Shown: piece by piece, positions 63,340 through 64,000 of the stretch
How positions within the stretch are numbered: position 1 is the stretch's first letter
Layout of the letters: every line of letters starts with the position of its first letter
Source of the DNA: Rhizobium mongolense subsp. loessense
GTDB taxonomy: Bacteria > Pseudomonadota > Alphaproteobacteria > Rhizobiales > Rhizobiaceae
Assembly: GCF_900099775.1 (NCBI RefSeq)
Contig: NZ_FMTM01000001.1
Coordinates: forward strand, 558,001 to 622,000
DNA length: 64,000 nt
Direction of reading: 5' to 3'
Program-made: the position numbers and the translations under genes
The notes under the pieces: generated by a model
Told to the model about the DNA's origin: nothing
Databases searched by the model: none
The model's input: only the letters and a program-made list of their open reading frames with translations

Positions 63340-64000
63340 TCAGACGCGCGCCCGCATTGGCTCGGCAGCTAGATGCTTCTGGAACAGCGTTTCCAGTATG
63401 TCCGGACTGACCGGCTTCATGATGACGTCATCCATACCGGCCTTCGCGCATTCGGCGCGATCCCGCTCGAATGCCTGCGTCAGGACCCCGACGATCGGAG
63501 TCTTACGCGGGTGGTTGTCTTCCATCTGACGGATCATGCGCGCCGCCTCAAAACCGTTCAATCCCGGCAGGGAAATGTCCATCAGCACGATTTGCGGCCT
63601 GTACTCAGCCCAGAGGCGCACTGCTTCGTCGCCGCTGGCTGCGATCAAGTAGCGGTAACCCAGTCCTTCCAGTATCTGGGAAAAGACAATCTGATTGATG
63701 TCATTGTCTTCCGCCACAAGCACCTCCAGGAAATCCATCTCGGAAGAGGTATTGATTTCCCAATCGGCCTCGCCTTCCGGCGCGGTGCGGTTGTTGCGGT
63801 TGAAGTGGCGGGCGATCTGGAAGGTGAGCTCGTTGGCAAGCTGGAAACCGTCCATGACCAACGCCGGGATGCCGTATTGTCCGGCAAGTTCCAGGCAGCG
63901 CATTCCCATCTGATTGTCGACGATCAGAAGATCCAGCGCGATACCGGACGAGGTTGCGATCTCAAGGAAGCGCTCTTCCTCGTCCTCGCCGCGAACGGAG
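63340..64000 (-). CDS. two-receiver response regulator or hybrid kinase, C-terminal part (cut by window edge)
   Basis: The frame runs off the right end; 219 residues are in the window. A first receiver-like region (LDLLIVDNQMGMRCLEL) is diverged. A second, canonical receiver follows with VLVAEDNDINQIVFSQIL, the phospho-acceptor Asp in IVLMDISLPGLNG and the Lys in VIMKPVS. Such double-receiver ends are frequent in hybrid histidine kinases. The N-terminus and any kinase domain are outside. Confidence 0.85.
   Translation of the reverse strand, partial: SVRGEDEEERFLEIATSSGIALDLLIVDNQMGMRCLELAGQYGIPALVMDGFQLANELTFQIARHFNRNNRTAPEGEADWEINTSSEMDFLEVLVAEDNDINQIVFSQILEGLGYRYLIAASGDEAVRLWAEYRPQIVLMDISLPGLNGFEAARMIRQMEDNHPRKTPIVGVLTQAFERDRAECAKAGMDDVIMKPVSPDILETLFQKHLAAEPMRARV

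Noticed and set aside
1..64000. tRNA, rRNA, CRISPR, insertion sequence or prophage
   Set aside because: No cloverleaf with a TTCGA-type arm, no spaced repeats, no transposase or integrase, and no phage structural protein were seen in either strand.

Overview
The window reads as chromosomal DNA of a fast-growing rhizobium (Rhizobium or a close relative in Alphaproteobacteria, Hyphomicrobiales). Evidence: high GC, BA14K and DUF1217 proteins, a split F0 operon of the order atpI-atpB-atpE-atpF'-atpF, an Rsm22-like methyltransferase, many short palindromic intergenic repeats, and general protein similarity to rhizobial housekeeping genes. About 55 protein genes fill it densely on both strands. I see no tRNA, rRNA, CRISPR array, prophage, transposase, secretion cluster or defence island.

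Layout. 1-3.3 kb (minus): the N-terminus of a chemotaxis receptor, then a beta-oxidation pair (enoyl-CoA hydratase, acyl-CoA dehydrogenase) behind a LiuR-like operator. 3.4-7.7 kb: a ZntB/CorA channel, a decayed glyoxalase, a BA14K protein, a lone Rieske oxygenase and an unknown gene with a CtrA-type box. 7.8-16.8 kb: Sua5, an FAD-linked hydroxyacid oxidase, a six-unit DUF1217 protein, a DUF6101-like gene with a hairpin-rich leader, ubiA coupled to a methyltransferase, a phosphatase and cfa. 17-22.6 kb: tex, glyS (with a codon-atypical internal segment) and a frameshifted DUF523 gene. 22.9-33.7 kb (minus): a chemotaxis receptor, a small secreted protein, purD, DUF2207, aroA, lemA, glyQ, small genes and sohB.

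33.9-45 kb: mntH with a Fur/Mur-like palindrome, a tRNA-methyltransferase-like gene and a DUF2007 gene, the isoprenoid genes ispB and ispE around a TPR protein, moaB, a compact glycosyltransferase-like protein, a radical SAM protein, rnhB, a DUF4168 protein and a phosphotransferase remnant. 45.1-47.8 kb: the F0 operon with a clear promoter and terminator. 48-54 kb: a SleB-type cell wall hydrolase, kup-corA, and the Fe-S carrier mrp. 54.4-60.5 kb: Rsm22, a LuxR solo, and a De Ley-Doudoroff galactose/galactonate operon (SDR dehydrogenase, dgoK, dgoA, SMP-30 lactonase) divergent from an IclR regulator, with a promoter and palindromic operator visible between them. 61-64 kb: a secreted PRC-barrel protein, a GGDEF-EAL protein and the C-terminus of a receiver-domain protein.

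I found no convincing new multi-gene system. The most interesting signals are the mosaic glyS, the structured leader before the DUF6101-like gene, the six-repeat DUF1217 protein, a non-CP4-type EPSP synthase lodged between lemA and DUF2207, and several specific candidate operators. Most starts were chosen by ribosome binding site, and all functions are inferred from the sequence alone.
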